A stretch of DNA of 64,000 bases from DATARH01 sp963734125 (lineage in GTDB: Bacteria > Pseudomonadota > Alphaproteobacteria > ATCC43930 > CGMCC-115725): the NCBI GenBank assembly GCA_963734125.1, contig CAVTGB010000022.1, positions 1 to 64,000 of the forward strand, in the 5' to 3' direction. Shown here piece after piece: positions 37,345-46,481 of the stretch (positions are counted from its first letter, which is position 1; each line of letters begins with the position of its first letter). The notes under the pieces were generated by a model that saw nothing but the letters and a program-made list of their open reading frames with translations, was not told the DNA's origin and searched no databases. Both the position numbers and the translations under genes were made by a program.

Positions 37345-40300
37345 GTGGCAGGGACGGTCTATAGCGGCACCTATCCGAATGGCATCATCCTCAACAACCT
37401 GGCGACGCAGGAGACGGTTACCGTCACCGGGACCATAACCAATACCAACACCGATGCCATCTACGGCACCACCGCCTTCCCCTGGACGGTAAACAACCAG
37501 GGCACCATCGCCAACAGCGGAACCAGCGGGGACGGGATTCACCTGGTGCAGGGCGGCGCCATCAACAATGACGGCACCGCCGCGGTGATCTCGGGATACG
37601 ACCTGGGCCTCCTGATCGACGGCGCCCCCGGATTGGCGACCAATTTGGGCTTGATCGCCGCTACCGGCACCAGCGGGCGAGGCATCCAGTTCATTGACGG
37701 CGGCAAGATCTTCAACGGCAGTTTCACCGACACCGCGGCGACGATCTCGGGCGATCGCAACGCGGTGATAGTCTCCGGCGGCGCTGGCAAGGTGTTAAAT
37801 TTTGGCACGATCATCAGTAGCGGCACCCATGCCACCATCGTGCTCGACGACGGCGGCAGCATCACCAATGGCGCGAGCGGCTCCACGGCGGCGCTGATCA
37901 CCGGTGCCGGGAACGACGTTTATGTCAAATACGGCGGCGGAAGCGTCACCAATTTTGGCAATATATACGGAGCGCGAGGAATTTTCCTGCGCGACGGCGG
38001 AACCGTCGTCAACGGCGCCCCCGGCTCGACCGCGGCGACCATCACCGGCACGGCAAGGAATGCCGTAAACCTTTCGGGGGCGACCGGCACGCTGAGCAAT
38101 TTTGGAACCATCAACGCGACTGGAACCAGCGCCGCCGTGGTGCTCACCGACGGCGGACGGATCAGTAACGGCAGCACGGCGGTCACAACATCGCTGATCA
38201 ACGGCACCGGGACGGGGGTCTCCATAGAGCACGGAGGAAAGCTGACCAATTTCGGCACGATCGTCTCCACTAATACCGCGGCTGGCACCGCCGCCGTGCT
38301 CGAGAACGGCGGGAGCATCGCCAATTTCGGCACGATCGAGAACGCCTTCACCAACAACTCGGCCGTGTATATTCACGGCGGCGGCGCCGTCACCAATGGC
38401 AACAACGGTGGGATCGTCGGCCTGATCTCGGGCGCGGGCACCGCAATATCCTTCCGGGAAGGCGCCGCCGGAGCGGTGGCCAATTCCGGCACGATCGAGA
38501 GCGCGACACAAAGTGCCATTTACCTGGGTGGCGGTGGCAATGTCACGAATTCGGCCGGTGGCCTCATTACCGGTCACTTTAATAGTATCATTGCACGCAG
38601 TGCCGCGGCGACGATCGGCAATGCCGGAACGCTGGTCGGCAGCTTCGCGTCGGCAATTTACCTGGCGGCAGGCGGCAGCATCACCAACCAAGCCGGCGGC
38701 CAGATAAGCGGCTCCGGCAGCGTCCTGACCTTGAAAGGTCATGCCGCAACGGTCGTCAACGCTGGATCGATACAGGGTACTTCGGGCAACGGCATATATC
38801 TCAGCACCGGTGGCCGCATCACCAACCAGACAGGGGGAGCTATCCTGGGCGCCGGAAACGGAGTGATGTTTCGTGTCGCTGCCGGCACTGTCAACAATTT
38901 CGGGGCGATCGAGAACACGACAACCTCGGCCGACGGCATCTATCTCGGTTTTGGCGGCAATGTCACGAACAGCGGCAGCGCTGCTCTGATTTCCGGCGGC
39001 GTCAATGGCATATTTGTCATCAGCGGGCCGGCCACGATCAGCAATTCGGGGACGATTGCCGCGGTCGGAACCGTCGGAGGCCTTAACGCCGGTATCAACC
39101 TGGGCGCTGGAGGAACCGTCGCTAACCTGAGCGGCGGCGTGATCACCGGCGTGCAGAACGGCATCATCAGTTTCGGCGAACCTGTCGCGGTTTCCAATGC
39201 CGGCAATATCGGCAGCGCCGGCACCTATGGGATGTATCTGCGCGGCGGCGGAACGGTCACCAATCAGGTCGGTGGTACGATCTTCGGGGGCTTGAACGGC
39301 ATCCGTTTATTCGGTCCCAACGCCGCCACGGTGGTCAACCACGGTATTATCAGCGGAACGGTCGGCCTCGATGACGGTACCCTCTTCCAATCGCAGCTGA
39401 CGGTGACCAATTACGGCACCATTGCGAGCACCCTTGGCACCCTCGGCACAGCGATTGTTCTTGGTAGCTCGACGAAACCGAATGTGCTGGTCATCGAGGC
39501 CGGCTCGACCATCAACGGCGCGGTCAACGGCAGCGGCGACGGCGTCGTTGACTTCATTCCCGCCGGCACCGCGTCGATCGCCAATATGTACGGCTTTGCC
39601 ACTGTCGAACTGGGAAACGGCGTCAGCCATAGCTTGACCTTGGCGGATGCGAACTTCAACAAGGTCAGTTTCAACCACATCACTGTGATCGGTGGTAATA
39701 GCGGCAATACCGTCAATGCCTCTTCGGTCACCGTCGGCAACCTGATTATGGTCGGGGGCGCCGGGGCCGACCATTTCACCGGAGGCGCCAAAAGCGACAC
39801 CTTTAAATTCTCGACAACGACGCTGACCGGCGCGGATACCGTCGGCGGCGGCGGTGGGTCCGACAACGAACTGCTGATGACCACACCCGGCACCGTGACA
39901 GCGAGCGGGGTCACCGGCGTCGAGATCTATAAACTGGCCAACGGCGGTGCCAACAAGCTGAGCCTGGCGAACAGCAATTTCAACGGAGTCAGCGGCGGCT
40001 TCATCAGGGTCTACGGCGGCAACGACGGCAACACGGTCAACGGTTCGGGCGTGACACATGCGGTCGACCAGCTCGTCATCTATGGTGGCAAGGGGGTCGA
40101 TCATCTCACCGGAGGCGCCGGCAACGACATCTTTGTCTTCACCCCGGCCACGCTCACCGCCACAGACACGATCGCCGGCCGCGGCGGCACCAACGAATTG
40201 CTGATGACCGCCGCCGGCACGATCAAAGCCGCCGGGGTCACGGGGGTGCAGGACTTCGTTCTGGCGAGCGGTAAGGTCAACACCCTGGCGTTGACCAGCG

Positions 40301-40821
40301 CCAACTTCACGGGTGTCGGCGGACATGTCATCACCGTATTCGACGGCAATTCCGGAAATACCATCAACGCATCCACCCTGCCCTCGACCGATGCTATCAT
40401 CGTCCATGCCGGGACCGGCGCGGATGCGCTGACCGGCGGCGCCGGCAACGATGTCTTCTTTGCCGGCGGCGACACCACGATGACCGGCGGCGCCGGCGCC
40501 AACCAGTTCACCTTCGCGGATATCGGCAGCAACACGATCACCGATTTTGGAAAAAGCAGCAGCAACGAGCTGGTGTTCAGCAATTCGGGGTTCAACCTCG
40601 GCCTCAGCGGGGCGACGTCGACACCCCAGGCGCTCTCCTCCAGCCTGATCGGCGACCTCAGCACCGGCGCCTTCACCACGACGACGCAGCGCTTTGCCTA
40701 TAACCAGAGCACCGGTCAGTTGCTGTTCGGCGCCGATGGCAGTGGCGGCGCCTCGAACGTTGTCGCCACGCTGAGCGGAGACCCCGCGCTGACCGCCTCG
40801 CGCCTGTTCTTCGTCACTTGA
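37345..40821 (+). CDS. Large beta-strand-repeat protein (1158 aa) with RTX-like C-terminal repeats
   Basis: Residues 1-690 are tandem beta-helix units (VTNxGTIxxxGxxGIxLxxGGxVTN). The first 70 residues, VYSGTYPNGIILNNLATQ...FPWTVNNQGTI, are a copy of the cap module found twice in the 7575-11201 protein. Residues about 780-1090 hold three roughly 110-residue repeats (NELLMT-x2-GT-x3-SGVTGVE...) each ending in an RTX-like GGAGNDIFVF / GGAGADHFTGG nonapeptide patch that should bind calcium. The C-terminal QLLFGADGSGG...LFFVT resembles type I secretion ends. GTG 37345 follows GAGGGAGG. Likely a secreted calcium-stabilised adhesin or matrix protein (inference); no secretion genes are nearby. Confidence 0.83.
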   Translation: MAGTVYSGTYPNGIILNNLATQETVTVTGTITNTNTDAIYGTTAFPWTVNNQGTIANSGTSGDGIHLVQGGAINNDGTAAVISGYDLGLLIDGAPGLATNLGLIAATGTSGRGIQFIDGGKIFNGSFTDTAATISGDRNAVIVSGGAGKVLNFGTIISSGTHATIVLDDGGSITNGASGSTAALITGAGNDVYVKYGGGSVTNFGNIYGARGIFLRDGGTVVNGAPGSTAATITGTARNAVNLSGATGTLSNFGTINATGTSAAVVLTDGGRISNGSTAVTTSLINGTGTGVSIEHGGKLTNFGTIVSTNTAAGTAAVLENGGSIANFGTIENAFTNNSAVYIHGGGAVTNGNNGGIVGLISGAGTAISFREGAAGAVANSGTIESATQSAIYLGGGGNVTNSAGGLITGHFNSIIARSAAATIGNAGTLVGSFASAIYLAAGGSITNQAGGQISGSGSVLTLKGHAATVVNAGSIQGTSGNGIYLSTGGRITNQTGGAILGAGNGVMFRVAAGTVNNFGAIENTTTSADGIYLGFGGNVTNSGSAALISGGVNGIFVISGPATISNSGTIAAVGTVGGLNAGINLGAGGTVANLSGGVITGVQNGIISFGEPVAVSNAGNIGSAGTYGMYLRGGGTVTNQVGGTIFGGLNGIRLFGPNAATVVNHGIISGTVGLDDGTLFQSQLTVTNYGTIASTLGTLGTAIVLGSSTKPNVLVIEAGSTINGAVNGSGDGVVDFIPAGTASIANMYGFATVELGNGVSHSLTLADANFNKVSFNHITVIGGNSGNTVNASSVTVGNLIMVGGAGADHFTGGAKSDTFKFSTTTLTGADTVGGGGGSDNELLMTTPGTVTASGVTGVEIYKLANGGANKLSLANSNFNGVSGGFIRVYGGNDGNTVNGSGVTHAVDQLVIYGGKGVDHLTGGAGNDIFVFTPATLTATDTIAGRGGTNELLMTAAGTIKAAGVTGVQDFVLASGKVNTLALTSANFTGVGGHVITVFDGNSGNTINASTLPSTDAIIVHAGTGADALTGGAGNDVFFAGGDTTMTGGAGANQFTFADIGSNTITDFGKSSSNELVFSNSGFNLGLSGATSTPQALSSSLIGDLSTGAFTTTTQRFAYNQSTGQLLFGADGSGGASNVVATLSGDPALTASRLFFVT

Positions 40822-40897
40822 GGCCGCGACGATCGCGCGCCGCCCGCTGCGGTCTGGCGACCCGGCCGAGGGCACAGCCTATGGCGGAGGGTGCGCG

Positions 40898-41973
40898 CTA
40901 GGCAAAGGCGCGGCGGATCCGGCCCCAATCCTCGATCGCGTGCTCCTGGCCGGGGACGATCTGGATGGCGATCTCGCTATAGCCGGCGGCGGCGAGCGCG
41001 GCGATGCGCCGCTTCAGCTCGGGCTCGGTCGCGGCCAATCCGGTCAGGCGGATTAGATCGGCGGTGATGAACGGCCGCTCCTCGGGCTTGACGAACATCA
41101 GATGGCCGCGGTGGTTTTCGAGGTAGTGCGCGCCTTGCGGCCGGAAGCTGCGGGCCAATTCGACATAGTCCGCCACCGTGTCGGCCACTTCAGGCGGGAT
41201 CGCCGCGACCGCAGGCCAGCCCATCAGCGCCGCGTCGGCGGCGCGGTGCAAGAGCATCGCGGCGCGCGGGCCGGCCTGCGCGATCGCGCGCGGCGAGTCG
41301 GCGGGCTCGTGCTCGTCAAGGACGACGCCGCCGGTGAGGACGATCGCCTCGAGCGTGCCCGCTGCCCGGCCGGCCGCAACCCACAGCGCCCGCATCTCCT
41401 CGAGCGCGGCGACGCGCCAGGGCGACATCGGCGGCCGTGGCGATCCAGCCCGCGCCGAGCCCCGCCGTCAGCTTGCGCGCCCGCGGGCCCGAGGCGGCAA
41501 TGTAGAGCCCGATCGGGTCCGTGGTGTTGACGAGGCCGAGCTCGGGGTTGAGGAGGCGAATGAGGCGCCGCTTGCCCTCCAGTTCGGCTTCGACCGTCTC
41601 CTCGCGCAACAGCGCCATGACGGTGCTGGATATAGGCTTCCATATCGGCGAGCTTGACCGCGCCGCAGCCCCATCGCGCGGCGCCCGGTAAAGCCGGTGC
41701 CGACGCCGAAATCGATCCGCCCCGGCGCCAGCTTGTTGAGCGAGGCAAAGGCGTTGGCGGCGACCGGCGCGATCCGGTTCGACGGGATCAGGACGCCGGT
41801 GCCGAGGCGGATCCGGGTCGTCTTCATCGCCGCCGCGGCCATCGCGACAAACGGGTCGGCCGATCAGCATCTGGGTGTCGTAGAACCAGGCGCGGGCAAA
41901 CCCCAATTCCTCGGCGCGGCGCACCACCCGCCACGAAATCGGCGTCGGTCGGAATGGCGATCGCAAAGCGCAT
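40898..41973 (-). CDS. LLM-class (luciferase-like) flavin/F420-dependent oxidoreductase (frameshifted)
   Basis: TIM-barrel luciferase-family protein of about 355 residues spread across three frames. Start ATG 41973 reads MRFAIAIPTD; then RRAEELGFARAWFYDTQ, MKTTRIRLGTGVLIPSNR, IDFGVGTGFTGRRAM, DPIGLYIAASGPRARKLTA and the C-terminal GYSEIAIQIVPGQEH. The set of segments in this order (AEELGF, LGTGV, GxGxGF, AxGP) is diagnostic. Breaks occur near 41950, 41855, 41680, 41620 and 41410. Cofactor (FMN or F420) and substrate cannot be read. Indels rather than decay are likely. Confidence 0.78.
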
Positions 41974-42000
41974 GGCGGCCTCTCCATAAAAAATTAACGA

Positions 42001-42093
42001 TTTACCGCAGAGTACACAGGATTCGCGGAGGGCGCTGAGGGGTTACGGTGCCCTCTGCGTCCTTCGCGCAACCTCAGCGACCTCCGCGGTAAA
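42001..42093. repeat. Nested imperfect palindrome downstream of rpsI
   Basis: TTTACCGCAGAG (42001-42012) pairs with CTCCGCGGTAAA (42082-42093) with one mismatch, and CGCTGAGG (42033-42040) pairs perfectly with CCTCAGCG (42072-42079). The element lies 13 bases beyond the rpsI stop as transcribed, so it may act as 3'-end structure. Looks like a dispersed intergenic repeat; copy number elsewhere cannot be judged here. Confidence 0.65.
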
Positions 42094-42105
42094 GCGTTTA
42101 CTTTT

Positions 42106-42709
42106 CTATCGCTTCGAGAACTGGAAGCTGCGGCGGGCCTTGGCCTTGCCGTATTTCTTGCGCTCGACGACGCGGCTGTCGCGGGTGACGAACCCGCCAT
42201 GCTTCAACATCGGGCGCAGCCCCGGCTCGTAGTAAATCAGCGCCCGGCTGATGCCGTGCCGCACCGCCCCGGCCTGGCCCGACAGCCCGCCGCCCTTGAC
42301 CGTGCACCACACGTCGAACTGGCCGAGCCGGTCGGTGACGACAAAGGGCTGGTTGAGCAGCATGCGCAGGACCGGCCGCGCGAAATAGACCGGGCTGTCG
42401 CGCCCGTTGACCTCGATCTTGCCGTTGCCCGGCTTGATCCACACGCGGGCGACCGCGTTCTTGCGCTTGCCGGTGGCATAGGAGCGGCCGAGTTCGTCGC
42501 GTTTCGGCTGGACGTCGGTCGGGAACTGCGGCCATGGCCGCGGGGATCGCCGGGGTCGGCGCCGGCCGCGCCACCGCCATCGCCTGACGCAGGCTCGCCA
42601 AGCCCTGAAACGTCTGCGGACCGCCGCCGCGCTGCGCCGCCGGGCGCTCCGGCGGTTGCTCGGCCGGCGTTTTGCCTTGTTCGTCCTTTGGCGGGTTGTC
42701 GTCGGACAT
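42106..42709 (-). CDS. rpsI: 30S ribosomal protein S9 (frameshifted)
   Basis: Small-subunit ribosomal protein. The C-terminal body is typical: ATGKRKNAVARVWIKPGNGK, LNQPFVVTDRLGQFDV, GGLSGQAGAVRHGISRALI, and the terminal KKYGKAKARRSFQFSKR whose Lys/Arg tail reaches the P-site tRNA. A Pro/Ala-rich N-terminal extension (about 60 residues) precedes it, longer than usual. One frame change near 42510 separates the extension from the body. ATG 42709 follows the rplM stop by 2 bases, the standard rplM-rpsI pairing. Being essential, it cannot truly be broken, so the indel is almost surely a sequence error. Confidence 0.92.
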
Positions 42710-42711
42710 CC

Positions 42712-43172
42712 TCACGCCCTCACATTCTTGCGGTTCATCGCGGCGACATCGAGTGCGGCGGGCTGCTGGGCTGCATGCGGGTGCTCGGGCCCCTTATAGA
42801 CCCGCAGATTGCGCATGACGCGGCGCCCGAGCGGCCCCGCGGGACCATGCGCTCGACCGCCTTCTCGATCACCCGCTCGGGGTGCCTGCCGGCGAGGATG
42901 GCGCCCTTGCTGCGCCCCTTGATCCCGCCGGGATAGCCGGTATGCCAATAGAAGATGTCGGCGGCCCGCTTGTTGCCGGTCAACTGGACCTTCTCGGCGT
43001 TGACCACGACGACGTGGTCGCCGCAATCCATGTGCGGCGTGTAGGATGGCTTGTGCTTGCCGCGCAGCCGGATCGCAATCAGCGAGGCAAGGCGCCCGAG
43101 CACCAGCCCGTCGGCGTCGATCAATAGCCATTTCTTGTCGATGTCGGAGGGTTTGGCGGAAAACGTTTTCAT
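42712..43172 (-). CDS. rplM: 50S ribosomal protein L13 (frameshifted)
   Basis: Large-subunit ribosomal protein, about 153 residues. MKTFSAKPSDIDKKWLLIDA, VLGRLASLIAIRLRGKHKP, CGDHVVVVNAEKVQLTGNK and YPGGIKGRSKGAILAGRHPE are textbook L13. The C-terminus PLGRRVMRNLRVYKGPEHPH continues in another frame after an indel near 42840. Start ATG 43172. Cotranscribed with rpsI. The break in an essential gene is strong evidence for base-level errors in this sequence. Confidence 0.94.
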
Positions 43173-43260
43173 GCGGCGGGCCCCTTGCGAGCCGCCTGAT
43201 CTAGGTGATTACGGCACCGAGATCAAGCAAAAACCCGTTTTGCAACAGTGCTGTTACCTA

Positions 43261-43278
43261 GAGGTATTATAATACCTC
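43261..43278. promoter_or_regulatory. Perfect 18-bp palindrome upstream of rplM
   Basis: GAGGTATTA directly followed by its reverse complement TAATACCTC, with no spacer. It lies about 90 bases upstream of the rplM start (minus strand) and 117 bases upstream of the enoyl-CoA hydratase start (plus strand), in a locally AT-rich stretch. It could be an operator for a dimeric repressor or a degenerate repeat end; nothing in the sequence says which. Confidence 0.55.
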
Positions 43279-43291
43279 CGCACTCCGCGTT

Positions 43292-43342
43292 CCCGGCGAA
43301 AGCCGGGACCCGCTCCCGCCATGGATACCGGCTTTCGCCGGT
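43292..43342. repeat. Pair of inverted REP-like hairpins
   Basis: CCCGGC-GAAA-GCCGGG (43292-43307) and ACCGGC-TTTC-GCCGGT (43327-43342) are two six-base-pair hairpins in opposite orientation 19 bases apart, the arrangement of a BIME. A similar pair is at 45146-45220. Confidence 0.7.
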
Positions 43343-43394
43343 AATGCGATATAAGGATGCATCGGACGAGGCCGAGGGGGCGGTGGAGGCGGCG

Positions 43395-44186
<792 letters not shown>

Positions 44187-44322
44187 GGCGGCAGCGCAGG
44201 GGCCGGCCGCCGCCGCGAAGCGCTCTCGCCCTGCGGATCAGGCTGATGGTATATCGCCGTCCGATTGCACCCGGCGCGGTCCGCGCCGCCCTGGTGACGG
44301 CCTCAGAGCGGAGGGATATTCG

Positions 44323-44694
44323 ATGCGTCACACGACGATCTTTGCCGCAATTTTCGCGGCGATCCTGGTGATAATTGCCGCGGCGCCGGCCTTCGCCGGA
44401 TACGGTGCGGTCGCCTTTGACGAGAAGGCCGCGAAATACGGCTTTGCCTGGAACGAGGCCACCCAGAAGAGCGCCAACGATGCGGCGTTGCAGGCGTGCA
44501 ACTCAGCCGATTGCAAGGTGGTAATCCCAGTACCGCCGCGCCGCTGCGCGGCGTTTGCCACCGCTGAAACCGGTACTGCCTGGGGCGGTAACGTCAATGC
44601 CTCGCGCGACGCGGCCAAGCTACGCGCGCTCGAAAACTGCCAGAAGCGCACCCCGGGCAAATGCATCCTGCGCGGCAGCGACTGCAACCGCTAG
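44323..44694 (+). CDS. DUF4189 exported protein (copy 1)
   Basis: 123-residue exported protein. Signal peptide MRHTTIFAAIFAAILVIIAA ending AFAGYG; the mature domain GYGAVAFDEKAAKYGFAWNE...KSANDAALQACNSADCKVV...CAAFATAETGTAWGG...ALENCQKRT..KCILRGSDCNR has the six-Cys, W-G-G pattern of DUF4189. These are small periplasmic proteins of unknown role. Directly followed by a paralogue, so the pair arose by tandem duplication. Confidence 0.87.
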   Translation: MRHTTIFAAIFAAILVIIAAAPAFAGYGAVAFDEKAAKYGFAWNEATQKSANDAALQACNSADCKVVIPVPPRRCAAFATAETGTAWGGNVNASRDAAKLRALENCQKRTPGKCILRGSDCNR

Positions 44695-44744
44695 AGCAGC
44701 CGAACGGCGGACGACCTCGCTAGCTCACGGGAAGGGATAGCACG

Positions 44745-45113
44745 ATGCGACGCACCACGGCGATCCTGGCGGGTCTGACCGCACTTATCCTGGCGTTTGC
44801 GGCGCCGGCCGAAGCCGGATACGGCGCCATCGCCTACGACCAGAACAGCGGCAAGGAGGGAGGGAGCTTCGACCAGCCGAACCCGGCCCGCGCCAATCAA
44901 CTGGCGCTGCAAGCCTGCGCCAGCCCCGACTGCCGGGTGCATCCGGTCGAACCGAAGGGGTGCGGCGCGCTGGCGACCAGTGACAAGGACAAGGCCTGGG
45001 GCGGCGCCGACCGGGAAACCCTCGACGCGGCCAAGCGCGACGCACTCGCCCACTGCCAGACCCATACCGCCACCGGCACCTGCGCGGTGCGGGTTTCCGG
45101 GTGCAACAGATAA
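44745..45113 (+). CDS. DUF4189 exported protein (copy 2)
   Basis: 122-residue paralogue of the preceding gene: signal peptide ending AEAGYGAIAYD, then LQACASPDCRVHPVEPKGCGALATSD, KAWGGADRETLDAAKRDALAHC and a final CAVRVSGCNR. Cys positions match copy 1 (ACxSxDC, CGALATS/CAAFATA, NC/HC, C-x-R-x-S-x-CNR). A GGAAGGG ribosome-binding site precedes ATG 44745, 50 bases after copy 1. Function unknown; disulfide-stabilised periplasmic protein is the safe description. Confidence 0.87.
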   Translation: MRRTTAILAGLTALILAFAAPAEAGYGAIAYDQNSGKEGGSFDQPNPARANQLALQACASPDCRVHPVEPKGCGALATSDKDKAWGGADRETLDAAKRDALAHCQTHTATGTCAVRVSGCNR

Positions 45114-45145
45114 GGCGGCAAGGGGTGCAGGTCACACCGCGCCGC

Positions 45146-45220
45146 GATCCCGGCGCAGGCCGGGATCCACGATTGCCCCGGCATTTGCGGTTGAACCATG
45201 GGTCCCGGCCTGCGCCGGGA
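45146..45220. repeat. Second inverted REP-like hairpin pair
   Basis: GATCCCGG-CGCAGG-CCGGGATC (45146-45167) and TCCCGG-CCTGCG-CCGGGA (45203-45220) are inverted copies of one unit. The second is followed by TCATCGTTTTATTGTTT and could serve as a terminator for the DUF4189 pair. Convergent genes end on each side. Confidence 0.7.
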
Positions 45221-45248
45221 TCATCGTTTTATTGTTTCAGCGCCACTT

Positions 45249-46067
45249 TCACGTCCCGATCGCGAGCGGGCCTGAGAGCTTCTTCAAGAGGGCGATCACC
45301 GAAAGCGGGGTGAGGCGCCCGGTTTTCGGGTTGTCCTCGCTCGGCACGTTTTCGATCTGCAAGGTCAGGCGCGCGGCGTCGGCCTCGACCTCGATCCGGT
45401 GGATGTTGCGGGTGACGGCGGGGTCGGCCCAGATCTCGATCGTCGTCCGGTCGGGGCCGATGCCGGCGAGCGCGAGCGCGGCGGCGACATTGACATTCGC
45501 GGGGAAGCCCCGCGCCGCCTCACGCGCGCTTCCGGTGAAGACGCAGAGCGCGCGGTCGAGGCTGGCGAGGGAAATCCCGTGCGCGACGAGATAGGGGGCG
45601 CCGTCGAGCCCAGCCGGCGGCTTTCGCGTAATCATGTGGACGCGCGAAATTGCGCCTTGCGCGGCGGCCTGCACCGCGTCGAGGCCCAGAAGCGCGCCGG
45701 TCGGCACCAGGATGCGGCCACCCGCACGGCGCGCGAGAGCGACGAGGTCCCAGTTGTCGAGGAGCGCGCCGCACGAGAGGACGATGAGGGTGCGGCCGGC
45801 CGCCAGCGCCGGCTCGGCGATCTCGCGCAACACGGCGGCCGGGGCGCATTCGACGACGATGTCGGCCGCCTCCGCGAGGCGCGCCAGCGGCAACACCGGC
45901 ACGTTGTGGGCGAAGCCGGCCATCGCCCGCTCGGCGCGCGCCACATCGCGGGCGGAAACCGCCGCGAGCGCGAGCCCGTCGATCCCGCCCGGGGATGTCC
46001 CGGCGAGCCTCTCGGCGACGACCCGGCCGATCGCGCCGAACCCGGCGATCGCGACGCGCTGGACCAT
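45249..46067 (-). CDS. nadX: L-aspartate dehydrogenase
   Basis: 272-residue NAD(P)-dependent dehydrogenase making iminoaspartate or oxaloacetate from aspartate; in some bacteria it replaces NadB in NAD synthesis. N-terminal Rossmann AIAGFGAIGRVVAERL, LSCGALLDNW, ILVPTGALLGLDAVQAAA and the conserved NVNVAAALALAGIGPD with closing NIHRIEVEADA (catalytic His region) match the family. No nadA/nadC gene lies beside it, so a role in NAD synthesis is not shown by context. Confidence 0.88.
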   Translation of the reverse strand: MVQRVAIAGFGAIGRVVAERLAGTSPGGIDGLALAAVSARDVARAERAMAGFAHNVPVLPLARLAEAADIVVECAPAAVLREIAEPALAAGRTLIVLSCGALLDNWDLVALARRAGGRILVPTGALLGLDAVQAAAQGAISRVHMITRKPPAGLDGAPYLVAHGISLASLDRALCVFTGSAREAARGFPANVNVAAALALAGIGPDRTTIEIWADPAVTRNIHRIEVEADAARLTLQIENVPSEDNPKTGRLTPLSVIALLKKLSGPLAIGT

Positions 46068-46091
46068 GCTCCGCCCGGCCGCGTCCCCGAC

Positions 46092-46391
46092 CTAGCGGGG
46101 CTCGCCCTCGACGATAAAGAGGCGGCTGTTCGCCGAGCGCTGCCGCAGCGGGATGAGGCCGTTATAGGGGGGCGTACTGTACCAGCGCTCGGCGTCGGCC
46201 AGGCTGTCGAACTCGATGACGACGATGTTCCCGGCCGGCGCCGGGCCTTCCTTGGCGTGCGCCTTGCCGCGGGTCAAGAGGCGGGCGTTGTAGGCCGCCA
46301 GCGTCGGCCCGGCCTTGGCGGCGTAGTCACCAAAGGTGGCCGGGTCGGTAACCTCGACCTCGGCGATCACGTAGGCGGGTGTTTTCGGCAT
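46092..46391 (-). CDS. DUF1330 domain protein
   Basis: 99-residue ferredoxin-like (dimeric alpha/beta barrel) protein. YVIAEVEVTDPATFGDYAAK, GNIVVIEFDSLADAERWY and SPxY-like STPPYNGLIPLRQRSANSRL follow the DUF1330 consensus closely. Function unknown. Stop 24 bases before nadX on the same strand, so possibly cotranscribed with it. Confidence 0.88.
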   Translation of the reverse strand: MPKTPAYVIAEVEVTDPATFGDYAAKAGPTLAAYNARLLTRGKAHAKEGPAPAGNIVVIEFDSLADAERWYSTPPYNGLIPLRQRSANSRLFIVEGEPR

Positions 46392-46481
46392 GGTGTCCTC
46401 CCTGGGTGCCGCGCAGACGGCCGGCGCGTTTCCCGAGATTAGCGGGCGAGCGCCAGGGGCGAAAGCGCGCCGCCCCTCGCG

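Noticed and set aside
37345..40821. CRISPR-like periodicity in repeat-protein genes
   Set aside because: Period follows protein repeat units in one open frame, not identical DNA repeats.
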